A stretch of DNA of 64,000 nt from Typha latifolia (Eukaryota; Streptophyta; Magnoliopsida; Poales; Typhaceae), in assembly GCA_019914945.1 (NCBI GenBank), contig CM034103.1, positions 1,302,001 through 1,366,000 of the forward strand, written 5' to 3'. A model generated the notes under the pieces. That model had not been told where the DNA came from, did not search any database, and saw nothing but the letters and a program-made list of their open reading frames with translations. Position numbers and translations under genes: made by a program. Position 1 is the stretch's first letter. Every line of letters begins with the position of its first letter. Below, piece after piece: positions 1 to 17,121 of the stretch.

Positions 1-31
1 ACAAAAAGGGTCATCAATCTTGAGTGCTTAC

Positions 32-88
32 CTGTGCCTGTAACCATTCATCCAAATTAGCATCAGCCGTTCCAGTGCCTAATTCCAC
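32..88 (-). CDS. Possible internal coding exon of an unidentified gene
   Basis: Read on the minus strand, 57 bases lie between an AG acceptor (89-90) and a strong GTAAGC donor just after base 32. They are open in one frame only and encode 19 residues containing ADANLDEWLQAQ, which reads like real protein. I do not recognise the family. The rest of the gene would lie off the left edge and in exons to the right. The call rests on the splice signals and the single open frame, and it could be chance. Confidence 0.3.
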
Positions 89-125
89 CTTTGGTGCCTT
101 TTTATTTTTTTTGTTTTCTAAGTAA

Positions 126-419
126 AAAAACACCAACTATATCAACTCCAATTTAGCATCAGAGGATTCAGTATTTCACTAGATGGTGAGGGAGCAAGTA
201 TAGTTTTGAACTACTTTATGATTGAACTCGCAGATAAAAAGTACTAAAGATAAAGGCTTCTTCTGCATATGCATTGCATTTCTTTGTGTTTCATTATAGA
301 TCAAATATAAGACTTAATAATATATGATATCATTAAAAAAGTAGAGGAAGTTTACTTTGAAAACTGTTGCATTTGACCATAAGCCCATGGTTCAAAAACA
401 CCAACTATATCAACTCCAA
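126..419. repeat. Perfect 26-bp direct repeat, 268 bp apart
   Basis: The same 26 bases (core CACCAACTATATCAACTCCA) occur at 126-151 and 394-419. Directly beside the first copy, 147-162 repeats 51-66 with one mismatch. Bases 51-66 lie inside the candidate exon at 32-88, so part of that exon seems to have been copied locally. Confidence 0.8.
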
Positions 420-666
420 GAGTAACAAGGAAGACAGACTCAATGCTGAGAAAACCCCCAAGCCTCAACAACTTCAAAGGTACCATCATAAAAAACAATC
501 TGGTATGGATACTGACCAATATCATAAACAATGGAGTCTAAATCAGAAGAGCCAAGTTGCAGAGAATAACACATTACTAGATTAACATCAACTCTCATCA
601 TTTTGCTATATGACATACCTATCCACAGGTCATCAGATTAAAAATACTTGCTTACAGCAAACTTAC

Positions 667-715
667 AGGGAAATGCTGCTTGGGCAGAGAATGGGGCTGA
701 TGCATTGTAGAATGT
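667..715 (-). CDS. Possible second coding exon of the same unidentified gene
   Basis: On the minus strand a CAG acceptor precedes base 715 and a consensus GTAAGT donor follows base 667. The 49 bases are open and read TFYNASAPFSAQAAFP, ending in phase 1. The exon at 32-88 needs phase 0, so at least one more exon would lie between them. A weak candidate follows an acceptor near 530. The family is not recognised and the assignment is tentative. Confidence 0.25.
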
Positions 716-1760
716 CTGACAAACATTGGAGGAAAAGAAAATACTTACAATTTATAATATACAAACCAGAAAAACAACATGTCCCTTTCAGAAAAAAAAT
801 TTCCATAGCTTTCTTTTTCAGAATTCTCTTGTCAGATTAATTAAAGCATGTGTCACTACAGGATTCACTTGGTCAATGCAAGAAACAACCATCTAAATCA
901 TATGAGTAAGCCCCAGTGAGAATGAACAATGATATGGTTTGCAAATCGGATGTTAGATAAAACAAAATATGTTTCTCTGCAAATAACTAGGCGTTATTCT
1001 CCAGCCACAATTCATTCATATGTAATTGGTATAAGTGCATAAAAATCAATTAATTGCTGATAAATCACTCGCATCTCTCTACTTCTCATCGAAAAATAAG
1101 CTCGCAGATCTAGAATGGATTAATAGAAAACAGAAAAGGGAAGACAAATTAACCCCATTATGTGCCCCCAACCAATAGTTTACCACTGCATTCAGAAAAG
1201 CATCAGATAGATGATTCAAGGCAAGTCAAATAAATTAATAAATTAATTAAATTTAGGAGTAATACTTACATTTGGCTGAATATTTTCGGGAAAACTAAAA
1301 TTTAGCTAGTGAACATATAACTATATCAAAAGGGACTGTAAGCAGTCTATAAAATTAAGTTAAAGCTGTATATATAAATTAACATTCTAACTTCTCCCAT
1401 CATACAGCATTAAATATGATCAGAATTATAAGAAGCTGAACAAAAATCTACTAAACCAAATTGCAGGGTTCCTATATTTTCTCAGAGATCCTTTTAATTT
1501 CTTGTTCACATGCTCATCCTTGACTAAAATTTCCAACTTCCAAAGTAAGCAACCATTCCAAACTCAAAGCATACATGAACTCGTAAGATTTTACTCCAGA
1601 GTCATTCTCGATATGACATCCATGAGATGCAAATGGTCGATCGCGCTTAAACGAAACTAAATCGCTCTAGCAAGAGAAAGATCCATCTCGACTCAAACAA
1701 TAAAGAAGCAGATGAGATCAACAGGGGACGTACAAGGTTAGGAGATCAAAAGGTAAATAC

Positions 1761-1961
1761 CTCGTAAGAGCGGAGAGGAGAGGAAGACGAGAGCGACGGA
1801 GACGGGAGATCTCCGTTGATCGAAGAGGCGATTGGTTCCGAACTTCCGATAGAGCGGGCGAAGACCGAAATCGACAACAGTAGAAGTCGGCAACCAGTTC
1901 GCTAAAGTAACGATTTTACTTCTAATTTTGTTATTGCCGACAAGAATCATAGTACGGTGCC
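1761..1961 (-). other. Probable 5' exon of a minus-strand gene
   Basis: This GC-richer block stands in AT-rich surroundings and ends on the minus strand at a good donor, ACGAG then GTATTT, after base 1761. Gene leaders elsewhere in the window look the same. It may be the first exon of the gene whose possible internal exons lie at 667-715 and 32-88. An ATG at 1950 opens a frame through the donor, but this frame cannot join directly to the exon at 32-88, so I treat the block as leader sequence. Confidence 0.35.
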
Positions 1962-2711
1962 ATAAAATAATTTAATTTTTTTTTAAATTTTGATTTTGTA
2001 GGATCATTCTATTTTTCACTTTGAAGAACCAACTAAATCTGGTTATATTTCACCGGATTTATATTGTTGTGTGAACGAATTCTTTGTTTATCATTTGTGG
2101 ATTTGATAGATAGTGAAAAATAGTTTGGAGCAAAGGGTAAAAAAAATTAGATGATGTTGTGATATTAAAAAGATTTTAATTTTTTGAGCAAATGACAGGA
2201 AAAAAAGGAATATTTTTGACAAAAAGAAAAGGACCTAATTTTATCAAAATATGCTTTGGTGTAGAAAGAAGTATAAAAATGTGAAAAATATATCAGATGA
2301 CAAAAATAAATCATCTACAAACACTTGCTTATATATAGGGAATAGCGGAATCACAAGGTTACTCGTACATTTTGGCTCGGGTGTATCAATCGAATGCATC
2401 TGATAACTTCAATAACATTCAAAGAGAAATATGAGATTGTATATTTTAAGCAAAAATCATCAGAGTGCATTGACGTATATTCCCCGGTATGTCTAGACCT
2501 ACACATCACTATGCTTGAGGATATGCGATATATAAGCATTTTCAAGGAGAGAGCAGTAGAAACATTTTAATCCAAATTAGACTCAGAGAGATGAAAAAAA
2601 TAACATCATCTAGTTCTTCGCCTTTCTAAGAGAGTTTTTGTCCTAAAAGTGACTAAAGGATGTCTATGTCTCCACGAAGCTCGACGATTGCAATGACTTT
2701 ATTAAGAGCTG
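1962..2711. other. Intergenic stretch and 3' region of the RING gene
   Basis: AT-rich, with no convincing gene. Bases just below 2712 are expected to be the 3' untranslated region of the ubiquitin ligase gene on the minus strand. Confidence 0.5.
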
Positions 2712-4796
2712 TCACTCCTGCCTATTCTCTGAAGTAGAAACCTCAGTGCTGCACATTGGACACACCTGCACCAAATCAAGGTTTTCCTCACTGTCAGTCC
2801 GAGCGAAATAAAGAATATCTGTGCCTGAGTATAATGTTTCTTAACAGTCCATTAAATATATATGCACCATAGTATTTATTTACTCAGACAAGAAACTGTT
2901 CATACTATCTGTTGAAAGGATAAGGATGAAGGAAAAAATTCCCTTTCACCTTGAACTAATCTCATAGCTCTCCAATTCGACCCTAAAAAGAAAACAACTT
3001 TCTAACCTCATTTCCTTCTTCTACCAAAACAATTTTGTCTATTTTATTGGCAGAGTCTTAATTGGAGCAAATGAAGCTGATCCCTATCCTTGGACCACAT
3101 TGAGAAATCATGTTTGAAAAGAACTCCATAGGTCCATTTGATGGCACTTTTGACATATGGACATTGAAATCTCACAAAAAGTCTAACTTCACAAAGAGAG
3201 TAGTGAATCCTAGCAATTGAGATTGTCCCATAAATCAATTTCCTCTAGACGCAACCCATAACAAAGGAAAGTAAATCAACCAAAACAATTACCTTGTTTA
3301 TTTGAAGCCACTTGTTTATACATTCAGAGTGGTATGTATGCTTGCATGAAAGCACAACCAAGGATTCACCTTCCTCATATTCTACCCGGCAAATAACACA
3401 CCTGCGATATCAACTAACACGATCAGGATATGCAAACACTTTGGAATTGTAACCCCAGAAGACATGTGAACATACTGATCAGTGTTCCCATCCTGCACAT
3501 TTTGTGCCTTGTAATGTATGGAAGGCAAAGACGCAATTGTATCAGCGGAAAGGCCTCTGGTCTCAGTACCGATTATTTCACCCAATGCAACCAACTCCTG
3601 ATATGATAGAAGCATTCTCATAAAACTAGTATCTCAGAATCTTCTTGCAAAATATAATGCAATAAAAAAAATCATACTACCTCATATGAATACTCATCTG
3701 GATCAACCTCTTGCCATGCATCCTGAAATTTGTCAGAATATCAAAGGTCAAGTAAATTAGCTACTCAGATGTAGGCCAACTCGTAATTACAACACAAACC
3801 AGTAATGCTAACTAATTGTTTACTAATATTTTGCTGAAAAGTAGTAGAAAATAGTAGTTTATCGTGTAAGTTACTCATCTCATCTGTGCGCTGTGCCTTT
3901 GTTGACTCCATAAAGGGAAACTAATAGTCAATAATTTTCACAAATTGCATGTCCTACATGAATCTAAGGATATCCAGGAACGTGAATAACGCAGGAAAAA
4001 CGAGAAGCACCTTTCCAGGAAACTATTGGTGTGAAACTACATGGAAATTTTATAGAGTTTAACCGTAAAACACAGCGAGTAAGAGAATCACTGGCCTGGG
4101 AGTTACCGCCATTCTCCTCGTGATCCACCACCCGCCCTAAATACAAGATCAACCAAGATCTTAGAACACCAAAATCCAGTAATTCAAACGGAATAAAAAA
4201 ATAGAACTAAAAAAATTTAAGTAAGATCCAACTCACAATCATTGAGCCCCGCAAGTGCCATCAACCGAACGGCCACTTCGAGCTCCTCCTCATCCTGAAG
4301 CGCCCTCGCAAACGCCTCATCGTCGTCGAATCCGCCCTGATCAAAATTATGATGGTTAGCATCGAACGCGTCGTCGCCGTAATCGCTTCCTTCGATACTC
4401 CCGCCTTCGTCGATCGGATGGTGATGATCAAATCCATCGTACTCATAGCTTGCCGCCTCGGAGCTCCCGTAGTCGCTGCCCTCGCCACCGTTCATCCGCA
4501 GCATCATGTACGCCCTCTCCTGAACCAATTCAAACAGTAAAAACTGACCGCGATTTTTACGACATGGATCCAAAGATCGAAGGGAGAGAACGGCGAACGA
4601 GATCACTTGCCTGTTCCTGGAGGGCTCTCGCAAGGGCGAGGTCGGCGTCGACCTGGCTCAGAGCGGTGAACGGCGTTCTAGACAGCGCCGCCGGCGCTCC
4701 GGAGGATGCGGCGGCTTCTTCTACTGCCGTCATGTTAGGGTTAGGGTTTTCGTCGCCAGGCTTATCTCCGGCGCCGCTTTCCTTCGCGTTCTCCAT
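2712..4796 (-). CDS. RING-H2 E3 ubiquitin ligase, BIG BROTHER type
   Basis: Seven exons on the minus strand (4796-4611, 4519-4237, 4136-4096, 3722-3681, 3597-3476, 3401-3293, 2765-2712) join in frame to 278 residues. Residues 226-266 form a C-terminal RING-H2 finger, starting CVICRVEYEEG, with the HTYH pair and closing with CPMC; it would recruit an E2 enzyme. Upstream are an acidic Gly/Asp/His-rich region and the conserved LSADTIASLP segment of the BIG BROTHER/BIG BROTHER-related family, known for limiting organ size. The conserved block LARALQEQERAYMMLRMN spans the first splice junction. Introns 1 and 3 both need GC donors (GCAAGT and GCCAGT); no GT choice keeps the frame open across intron 3. 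The start chosen is the first Met that gives the family-like N-terminus; an in-frame Met 39 codons upstream is probably leader. Confidence 0.9.
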
Positions 4797-4916
4797 CGGC
4801 GAGAGAAGAGAGAAGTGAAAGAGATTAAAAATAAAGAACTGAGTCGCAATTTGAACTCCTCTTAAGAAGGAATTATAGCCGAAGGGAATAGAGATGCTTA
4901 AATAAATACACATAAA

Positions 4917-6140
4917 AGATCATCTCCGATACTGATTTGGCTTCTTAATGACTTAAACCAATCAAAAGACGTCAAGTACTCCGTTGTAGCAAGTTTATGC
5001 ATTAGAGACTTCAGAACATCACCTGCTCAGAGGAACAGTATAATTAAACCGCTACTGCGGGCATTAGACAGAAGGGACCATGTAACATTATTCTCTAATA
5101 GCCAATAAAAATCGAGAAAAAGTTTAAGACAACGTTGCCGGCGGAGAACGTAGTCCATACTCGGTAGCTAACATTGATAGTGGTGTTATTGTAAGCAGTG
5201 CCCACGAGTAATATGCATGTTTTATTCGTGTTAATATAAGTTACCAGCCGAGTAGTGTTATTGAGTCATGCTATCGAATCACTAAATTATTTTATTTTTT
5301 CTATAATATTATTTAAGATTAGAGTCTAACTTATAAAACTCATTGATCTCGAAGAAGTATACTTATCAACTCTACTAGAGTTGATTAATGTCAATATAAC
5401 TTTATTGATAAATAATAGGAAAATTTATAAACTAAGGGCATCTTCGGAGCCCTCCATTGGGGATTTAACGGTTAAGATCTTTGAAGTATAATAAAAATAT
5501 AAAAATAAATAAATAATAATTAGGTGTTGAAACCAACCAACTTTGCTCATGACTTCATGAATTCAACTCTAACCCCAAACAATATTGTGGAAAAATTATT
5601 TGGTGGTCGGTGGTTTGGTGTCTTAGCTCAATTCAGTTGATGGCTCGATAGTGTAGTTAGCTTGGAATAATAGCTTGACAATGCATTGACTTGGAGCAGG
5701 TCTCGGCAACGTTTGATTCGAAGCAATTGTTCGGCAATGCATATGGCTTGAAGCCTAGACTAGACAGCTAAAAACTTGGTGGAGGCCTAAAGTGTCTCTA
5801 TATATAGGGAAGATTGACCCTTTGTCCAGCCCATATCTAGCATTTGGGCTCATGAATGATCAAAAAACTTTAGGTGTCGGAATCGGTACCGAACATAATA
5901 AAACCGGCTATAATCACAGAAAAATAAAGCAATAAAAATAAAAGTTTAAGAAATACTATGATTTTAGAAATAACAATAGGAAGGTGATTTGTAATTTAGA
6001 GTCTGACCTAAAAAGTTTAATGTGAATATAACTTTTTCTTCCCCTCCAAAAAGAAAAGTTAATGAAAGGTTATGATTTGATCTCCTAAAAGAATAAGTTT
6101 AATAGATATCTAATGCTCTGGAATGTAGGAAACCGATACA
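4917..6140. other. Intergenic region between divergent genes
   Basis: Holds the promoters of the RING ligase (minus) and triosephosphate isomerase (plus). The middle is AT-rich and may contain old transposon sequence (about 5600-5900), but I could not define element ends. No gene seen. Confidence 0.4.
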
Positions 6141-6344
6141 GATGTGTCTTGGAGAAGATCCCCACCGCATCGATCGTTCCATCACTATTCACCACTAAAG
6201 CTCTCAGAGTCGGGCTCGCCGCTCCAGTACGAGGACGCCGAATCGAAACGGCTTAAAGATTTTTTTTCCCTTCGGATCTTTTCTCCACAGAGCAGCCGTA
6301 CACCTCAAACAGCAAACACCCTTTCCATCCCCAACTACTCCTTG

Positions 6345-6350
6345 CACGTG
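6345..6350 (+). promoter_or_regulatory. G-box (CACGTG) upstream of triosephosphate isomerase
   Basis: A CACGTG palindrome lies about 170 bp before the start codon. G-boxes bind bHLH and bZIP factors and are common in light-regulated promoters. A single hexamer is weak evidence. Confidence 0.35.
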
Positions 6351-6437
6351 TCCCTAGGAGATGGTGTCCCTTCGTTATCCGATGCTATAAGATTTTCTCC
6401 TAGGCCTCTCACCAAACATCTGGTGAGCAGTAGAGGA

Positions 6438-6441
<4 letters not shown>

Positions 6442-6501
<60 letters not shown>
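6442..6501 (+). repeat. (GA)n microsatellite in the isomerase leader
   Basis: About 30 uninterrupted GA units end about 20 bases before the isomerase ATG, almost certainly in the 5' leader. GA tracts are binding sites for plant BBR/BPC factors. Confidence 0.9.
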
Positions 6502-6502
<1 letters not shown>

Positions 6503-6521
6503 CAGAGAGGGCAGAGAGGCA

Positions 6522-10886
<4,365 letters not shown>

Positions 10887-12061
10887 TCCTCCTCTAAATG
10901 TCAGCCATAAGAATGAATAAAACCCAAGGGGCAGCCCGACCTACTCATAGCATATTTCTGAGTCCGAATGAACTCCTGTTATTCTCTTCCACCATGAGAG
11001 TTTGCTAATTTTGCAGCCAGTGTGTGAACAGAATGATATATGTGATGGTCTATTTGCTCATGTTGTCATCATCGTTCAGAAATAATTTTGTCCGTGATCT
11101 TACTACCAGAACAAAAATTTAACACCTTTTGCATATAATTTTTCAGTGGAGGGCGTCCTATTTACTTCTGATGATCTCCTTTCTAGTATTCTCCTGCCAC
11201 ACAAGAATGACTCCCATCACTTCGGATTGATCAAAGTTTCTTTTTGAATTTTTTTTCAGATGATTTACTACAGTTTTCAAAGTGTCTTATTAGGATTGAG
11301 ATGGGGTGCAGACCAATCTATGTGCATTGTTGGATATGCACTAGTGCATCAGTCGTATACACTCGATGACTGCGATCATAACTGCTTAAATCCTATATTT
11401 TAAAGTGTGATCAGTCTTCAAATATACGTGATAAATACACTAGTGTGTTTTGATGACATAACTTTGTGTATTTCTACTTTGCTTGTTAACTTAATCCTGC
11501 AGAAAGCACAGTGAATTAATCAGCTAATCTCATAAAGTTTACTTATAAGTTATTAGCAGAGATTATTTACAAGACACGAAAATAAAAGGCAACTTTTCTC
11601 TGCTCACCTTGTACGAGCAACGGTGCACTTTCTAGATTACAACAAAGAATACACCAACACTAGAATTAGTATCGATCAATGCTGCTAGGTGCACTTCTAA
11701 GAAGGCATTTATTCTTCAACAATCATCAGCATCAACTATGTGCCTATAATATGGATGCTTTGGATTTCGACAAATTTTTTTTTTGTTGAGAATAAGCAGA
11801 AAAGAACGAATTCCTTCACATTAGGTAGAAAAGCCCCCCTTTTTCTTTTCTTATAGCTGTCAAACAAAATAAAATGCAACACCAATCTTCCAGTGTTGTG
11901 CCATCGAATGTTCATAGGTCCATGTCGAAAAGCACAAATGCACATGGGACCATCAAAATGACAGTCAGCCATGGAATAGTTTTAGCACCTTGCGTTCTGC
12001 AGCATGACCCATGATCATGATTTCATCTTCAATCGTTTTTGTAGGGCTATCTAGTACAGTT
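10887..12061. other. 3' regions of two convergent genes
   Basis: Contains the 3' untranslated parts of triosephosphate isomerase (plus) and TFIIB (minus). No further gene seen. Confidence 0.5.
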
Positions 12062-15000
12062 CTACGGGCTGCAGAGATTCTTTAGGTCTTCCTCCTTGGC
12101 ATAAGAGGCTGGAATGAGTCTCGAAGCATAAGGGTAGAGATCCTTGTAGGAATTTCTGATGGTGCCTTCTGCAACTCCAGTAGCTAAAGATATATCTGAA
12201 AATAACATAGATGTCAGTAGAAGTAGGAACAAAAACTGCAAATGGAAGTGGGAGAATAAGATAATAATGCAAAACCTTTAAGGGGCTTCTTGTCATCTGA
12301 TAGCTGAGTTATCATGTAAATAACGGCTGCTGCGATAGAGATAGGGCTCCTCCTGCACAAGTGTTTGAAAACCTGGTTGGTGGGACAAGCTTTGGCAACA
12401 CAAAAACTTGTATGAAAAGTTAATGCTTTACAACAGGTGTCATGCTGTTCAGGAGATTTGTCTATTTATATGAATGTACACTCCAGTCAAATGCTGTGGA
12501 GTCCTAGTCCTATGACAAAGTTTGTTAGCTATAGAAACACTAAGCATTCAGCACCTGGATGCCGGCACATTGCCTATATTAATTACCAAGAAACTCAGGA
12601 GGAATAGTAAAGCCCTTGGCACAAGAGTTCTGTTTGCTAGAGGAGAATTAATGACTAGTAACTGTAAGGCAGTTGAATATATCAAACAGTCAGAAAAAAA
12701 ATATTTGACCTCAGGCTCAAGTATAACTATCATGCATTAAAGGATAAAACAAGCAAACAGATGACTGCTACCAGTTCCACAGAAAGTTTCAGAAGCAGAA
12801 CCTTATATCAAGCTCTTCTGACTTCTGGACTGCCTCCTGAGCAGCTTTAACAGCTTGATTTGTCATGCCAAGATGTGAGCAGAAACGTCTCTGCATATGC
12901 AAGAAAGTCAAGGCAACATAAAGTAATATATACAGATCTGGAGAAATGATGGGAGCAAATACTACAACATAGTAAATATATCACAAAAATATAATTTGTG
13001 GTCCATATTAGATTCTGAAAAAAAGAAAGATTAGGAATGAGAAAAATACCAGGAAATCTCCTGCGTGGATGGTACCCATCTCCATTGATTGACCCATCTC
13101 AACTTCAAGCTGCTTTACAATGAATTCTTTTGCTCGGCCAATTTCCTTCTTTGTTGCTCCGTTAGCAACAGAACAAATTTCTGATTTGAAGAGAAAGAAT
13201 AAGGTACCAGAAAAATGATAGATGCCAGAAAAGATATGAACAGTCTCTACAGCTTAGATGAGGTTATAACCTTTTACAGTGCGAGGCCTATCCTCTTGTC
13301 TACAAGCAATGTATAAACAAGCAGCTAAGATTGCATCTTGATTTCTCCCTCTAATAGACTTGAGGTCTTCCACTTTCTTGTAAATTTCATTTGCTCGATC
13401 CTGAAGAAACGAAAATATGAAATGCCAACCTGAAGTCAGATAATTTAAGTAGAAAAAGCTTTCGATTGATCCAAGCATGATACTCACAAATCAACAAAAG
13501 TTATTGTATCCACTATACAAGTGCATGATTCAAGCAATTACTACACCCACTTGAGAACAGATGTAACTATGGCAACATATGCATCACCATCACTGCTAAA
13601 CTGAAGATTCTCATACTAGAGCAAGCTCAATTTATAATCATGCCAAGTCAAAAAAGGGTAATATGAATATAACATGTACAGATTATGGTGCTTTGCATTA
13701 ATAAATAAACAAATTTACTATTGAGCTATCTTCACATAAAATTGGCAGGCTACTTAATTAGAAAATAGTGCAGTTGGGTAGTAAGCAGGGGGAAGGAGGA
13801 ACTGATGGAATATAAAGAAGAGAGTGCCTGATTCCAGAAAAGGATGGCAGGATCAAGTAAAACCATTTAAAATCAAATAATGGCAGGCTAAAGTAAATAA
13901 AAGATGTTGATCCATCATGCTGCATACAAGAATGCAGCACCATAACTCAAGCCTCTTCCTTTCCAGGTATAGAAATGTTTTCTCATATTCATCAACAAGC
14001 CATCAGTTCAAACAAAGTTTGTTCAAATATCCACGAGATAATCTATTTCTCCTAAATCTAGGATGCTATGAAATGCAGAAAAACATCCACTTATGTTAAT
14101 CTAGAATCTTAATGAAACAAACTCCTCTTATTTTCTTATGGTAGAAATTATAATCCAACTATCAAAAATATATTTACGTATATAATTTTGAGAGAGAGAG
14201 AGAACACTGAGGGATAACTCTGACTGAACACAATCAACAAGAAAGAAAAATCAAACATCTTTGTCACATTCAGGTTAAATTAATTCACAATTCACATAGA
14301 GGACAATGGTCATTTCCTAGCTAATATGGATCAAGAACTTGAAGTCAAAAATTTCTTTAGAGGTTAGTTCCTAACTACTACTAATCCAAAAAGTTATTGA
14401 TTTCATTTTAATTGCTTGCTCATTACTACTCTGGAAATGAGAAACCCTCCAATTGATTTCAAGCAAGATAAATTAGATACCACGACAAAATTCAGAAAGA
14501 TAGAAAGGCGAAATCTGTACCTTGATAGTGGCAACAAGGCCCAACCTGGAAAAGGAAAACAAGGCACCTGATCAGTATTTGCTTCAATAACTGAAATCTT
14601 CAAATATGCAACTTCCAGGCACCACATATCATGCATCTTATGTCACAACAATTTAATTGCAGTTTCTGCCAAACAATTATTCGAGTATATATGAAAATAT
14701 GTTCTTGAAAAAACTAATAACCACCTGTATCTAGTTGCAGTGAACCTTGCATACATGTTATTTTCAAATTCACCAATAGCATAAATGATTAAACTCTTAA
14801 CCAAACAAAAGTGCCAGAAAAAATTACTGCAAAAGATTAGCTTCACATCATCTTTTGAAAATCTTCATCATAAGAACTAAAAATGGAAGGAAAAAAGTGA
14901 TTCTTCTCACAGAACCATCTCTGACCCAAGAAAAAAAAAACACTAGCAGAACATTCCTAATTTAGGTTTTGTACCCCCAACAAACAGAATTAGAGATCGT

Positions 15001-15880
15001 AGCAATTTAATCAATAAAAAGATCTTTCCTCTAGAATACACTTCATCACACAACAGACACTAGAAAATATCAATTTAAAATACAATCTAATCCCTATATA
15101 CTAGAGATATTACAAGTAGACTCTTCCTTTCTTCCACCTTACTATCCAATACTCCTATTACATGGTCTAACATCCCCTACTGATTCAAAAGAGATCCGAA
15201 AAAATAGATCTCTCTCTATCACTATCAAATTCCACCACAATAATCAGACCCAAACTCTTTAGCTCCTCCTAAAACCCAACCCTAAATTCCAACTGCTCTC
15301 CTCTTCAAATCCTGCCACCTAACTCACCAGCCTACCTATTCAAAAGATAAACTCGAAGAAGGTAATAAGAACCAAAGCTGAATCCATCCAAATTCCCTAT
15401 AAACTTGGGGGGAAATGACAAAAAAGATTACTCCTTTTTCCACAATCTCGCCTAAATCTTCGTAAATCCATCTAACCCTCAGCCCGATCTTTCGAATGTA
15501 ACCCTAATCGCAAAGGGAGACGAATCGGACCTATCGGCCATGGTGGCGATGGTGCGGAAGGCGAGGATTAGGGATCGGTCCGGGTTCGATCCGCGATTCT
15601 GCCAGCGACCGAGCGAGGAGGAGAGGAACTCGCCGGAGGAGCCGTTGGGCTTGGATATAACGGTGGAGAGGCCGCCGTCGGTGAGGAGGGGGTTGGTGGG
15701 TCCGCCGACACGAACCGGGTCATTGTCGCCGGACTCGTTGGCGAAGGTCCTCCACTCGGAGGTCTCATCGATGGAGTGGGCTTCGAGGACAAGGCCACAC
15801 TCCGAGCACACCGTGTCGCCGGCCGAGTGGTCGAACACCACCTCAGTGCTCCGTTTGCAGTCCGGGCAGAACGCGTCCAT
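12062..15880 (-). CDS. TFIIB: Transcription initiation factor IIB
   Basis: Seven exons on the minus strand (15880-15531, 14545-14521, 13400-13271, 13180-13050, 12890-12802, 12352-12276, 12195-12062) join to 311 residues, the usual plant length. TFIIB bridges TBP on the TATA box and RNA polymerase II in the nucleus. An N-terminal zinc ribbon uses Cys5, Cys8, Cys25 and Cys28. The B-reader region (SEWRTFANE) and two cyclin-like repeats follow, the first including [20 protein letters not shown] and the second starting near RRFCSHLGM. The end is [15 protein letters not shown]...NLCSP. Exon 2 is a 25-base micro-exon. All introns are GT-AG. Exon 1 is much richer in GC than the rest. Confidence 0.96.
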
Positions 15881-15927
15881 CCCTTACCCACAGTAACTAC
15901 CCCCCACTGCGTACTTTTCCTTCTTCT

Positions 15928-15960
15928 CTTTAGAGAGAGAGAGAGACAGAGAGAGAGAGG
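15928..15960. repeat. GA/CT tract upstream of TFIIB
   Basis: An imperfect GA run starts about 50 bases upstream of the TFIIB start codon, so it is a CT run on the TFIIB sense strand. It probably lies in the leader or core promoter. Confidence 0.8.
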
Positions 15961-16029
15961 GGTCGGTTTTGGTTATGTGGGGGTTTGTAAAGGAGACCGG
16001 TAAGAGAAGCTTATGGTGTGGTGCTTCGT

Positions 16030-17121
16030 ATTTGTGTCTAAATTTATAATCAAAGGTTTAATTATAATTACATTTCTAACATCGTAATTAATAAATAACA
16101 CCGAATAAAATAAAATAATTACAATCTCTACCCTTATAGTAAATTCCATATAGTGTTTACTGGGTGAAAATATAATTAGTCCTCAGTAGTCGAACTTGTT
16201 TATATTAATCGTAAACTTTCAAGATTTATCTATGCAAGTGTATGTGTATCGTTTCGTTTTCAATGTTTTAATAATGTGAGTAGACCTATTAAGATCCTTC
16301 TCACCAACCCCCCACTGGTCACCACCAACCACTTCTGCACTGCAGCTTGACAGTTTGTGAATATGGATACATCCATTCAATGCTCAGATAGAATGACAGA
16401 TCCAAGCAAAAACTTTGACTGCACTTGGAAGAATTCTTCTTCTTTCCCATCCAACTTGGAATTTTTAGCCTCTGATCACACTTTTGTAATCTTAATTGGT
16501 AAGTTTACAAATAGCAAAGAGAGTGAACTTGGGAAGATAGAGAGAGTGGGAAAATTCACTAGTACACTTTCCAAGCAAAACTTTTTTCCTAACTAGAACA
16601 AAAGAAAGGCAACTTCTCATTCGCCAATTTTTTTTTATGACAAATACCTGATGATAAAGGAGTAGTCGATCTTTGAATTATGTCAGAAAAAAGAGGATGT
16701 CTTTGACAACAACACTAAAATGTGGGTGTTGATATGGAAAAAGACCTTTTTTTCTTTCTAAAAGGGGAATAGAATTATGTATTATTAGTCAGCATGTAGT
16801 GCTGCATATTATGATGACATCACAGCATATAGATTACCAAACATGCCACAGATTTTCTTCAAGAGAACACAGATTAATGCCTTCAGATTTAGATAACACT
16901 CTATAAAAGTTCATGCTGAACTTCACCTATATATAAATTCTAGTAGCCAACTGAAGCTGAGAAATGCACATTTCAATATCTACATTCTAAAACTTTAACA
17001 TTGGAATGGTTTGCCACAACTAGTTCACAACTCTGAAATATCATGAGAGAGCTTAGAAAGGCTGCGTGATTCACATGCTCAAGAGAGCAGCTATCGAGTG
17101 GAAGCATGTAAGGCTTCAATC
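16030..17121. other. Intergenic: TFIIB promoter and 3' end of the ERD2-like gene
   Basis: AT-rich with no convincing gene. Open frames here are short and lack splice or family support. Confidence 0.5.

Larger units (their letters stand above)
89..1760. other. AT-rich stretch, probably introns
   Basis: Apart from the candidate exon at 667-715 I see no convincing coding sequence here. A 26-bp direct repeat is present at 126-151 and 394-419. Confidence 0.4.

Noticed and set aside
4450..4818. 122-codon plus-strand frame
   Set aside because: Shadow of exons 1 and 2 of the RING ligase; the minus-strand frame carries the conserved protein.
6144..6440. A 98-codon plus-strand frame ahead of triosephosphate isomerase
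   Set aside because: It lies in the promoter/leader region, has no splice or family support, and ends in low-complexity sequence. Probably chance.
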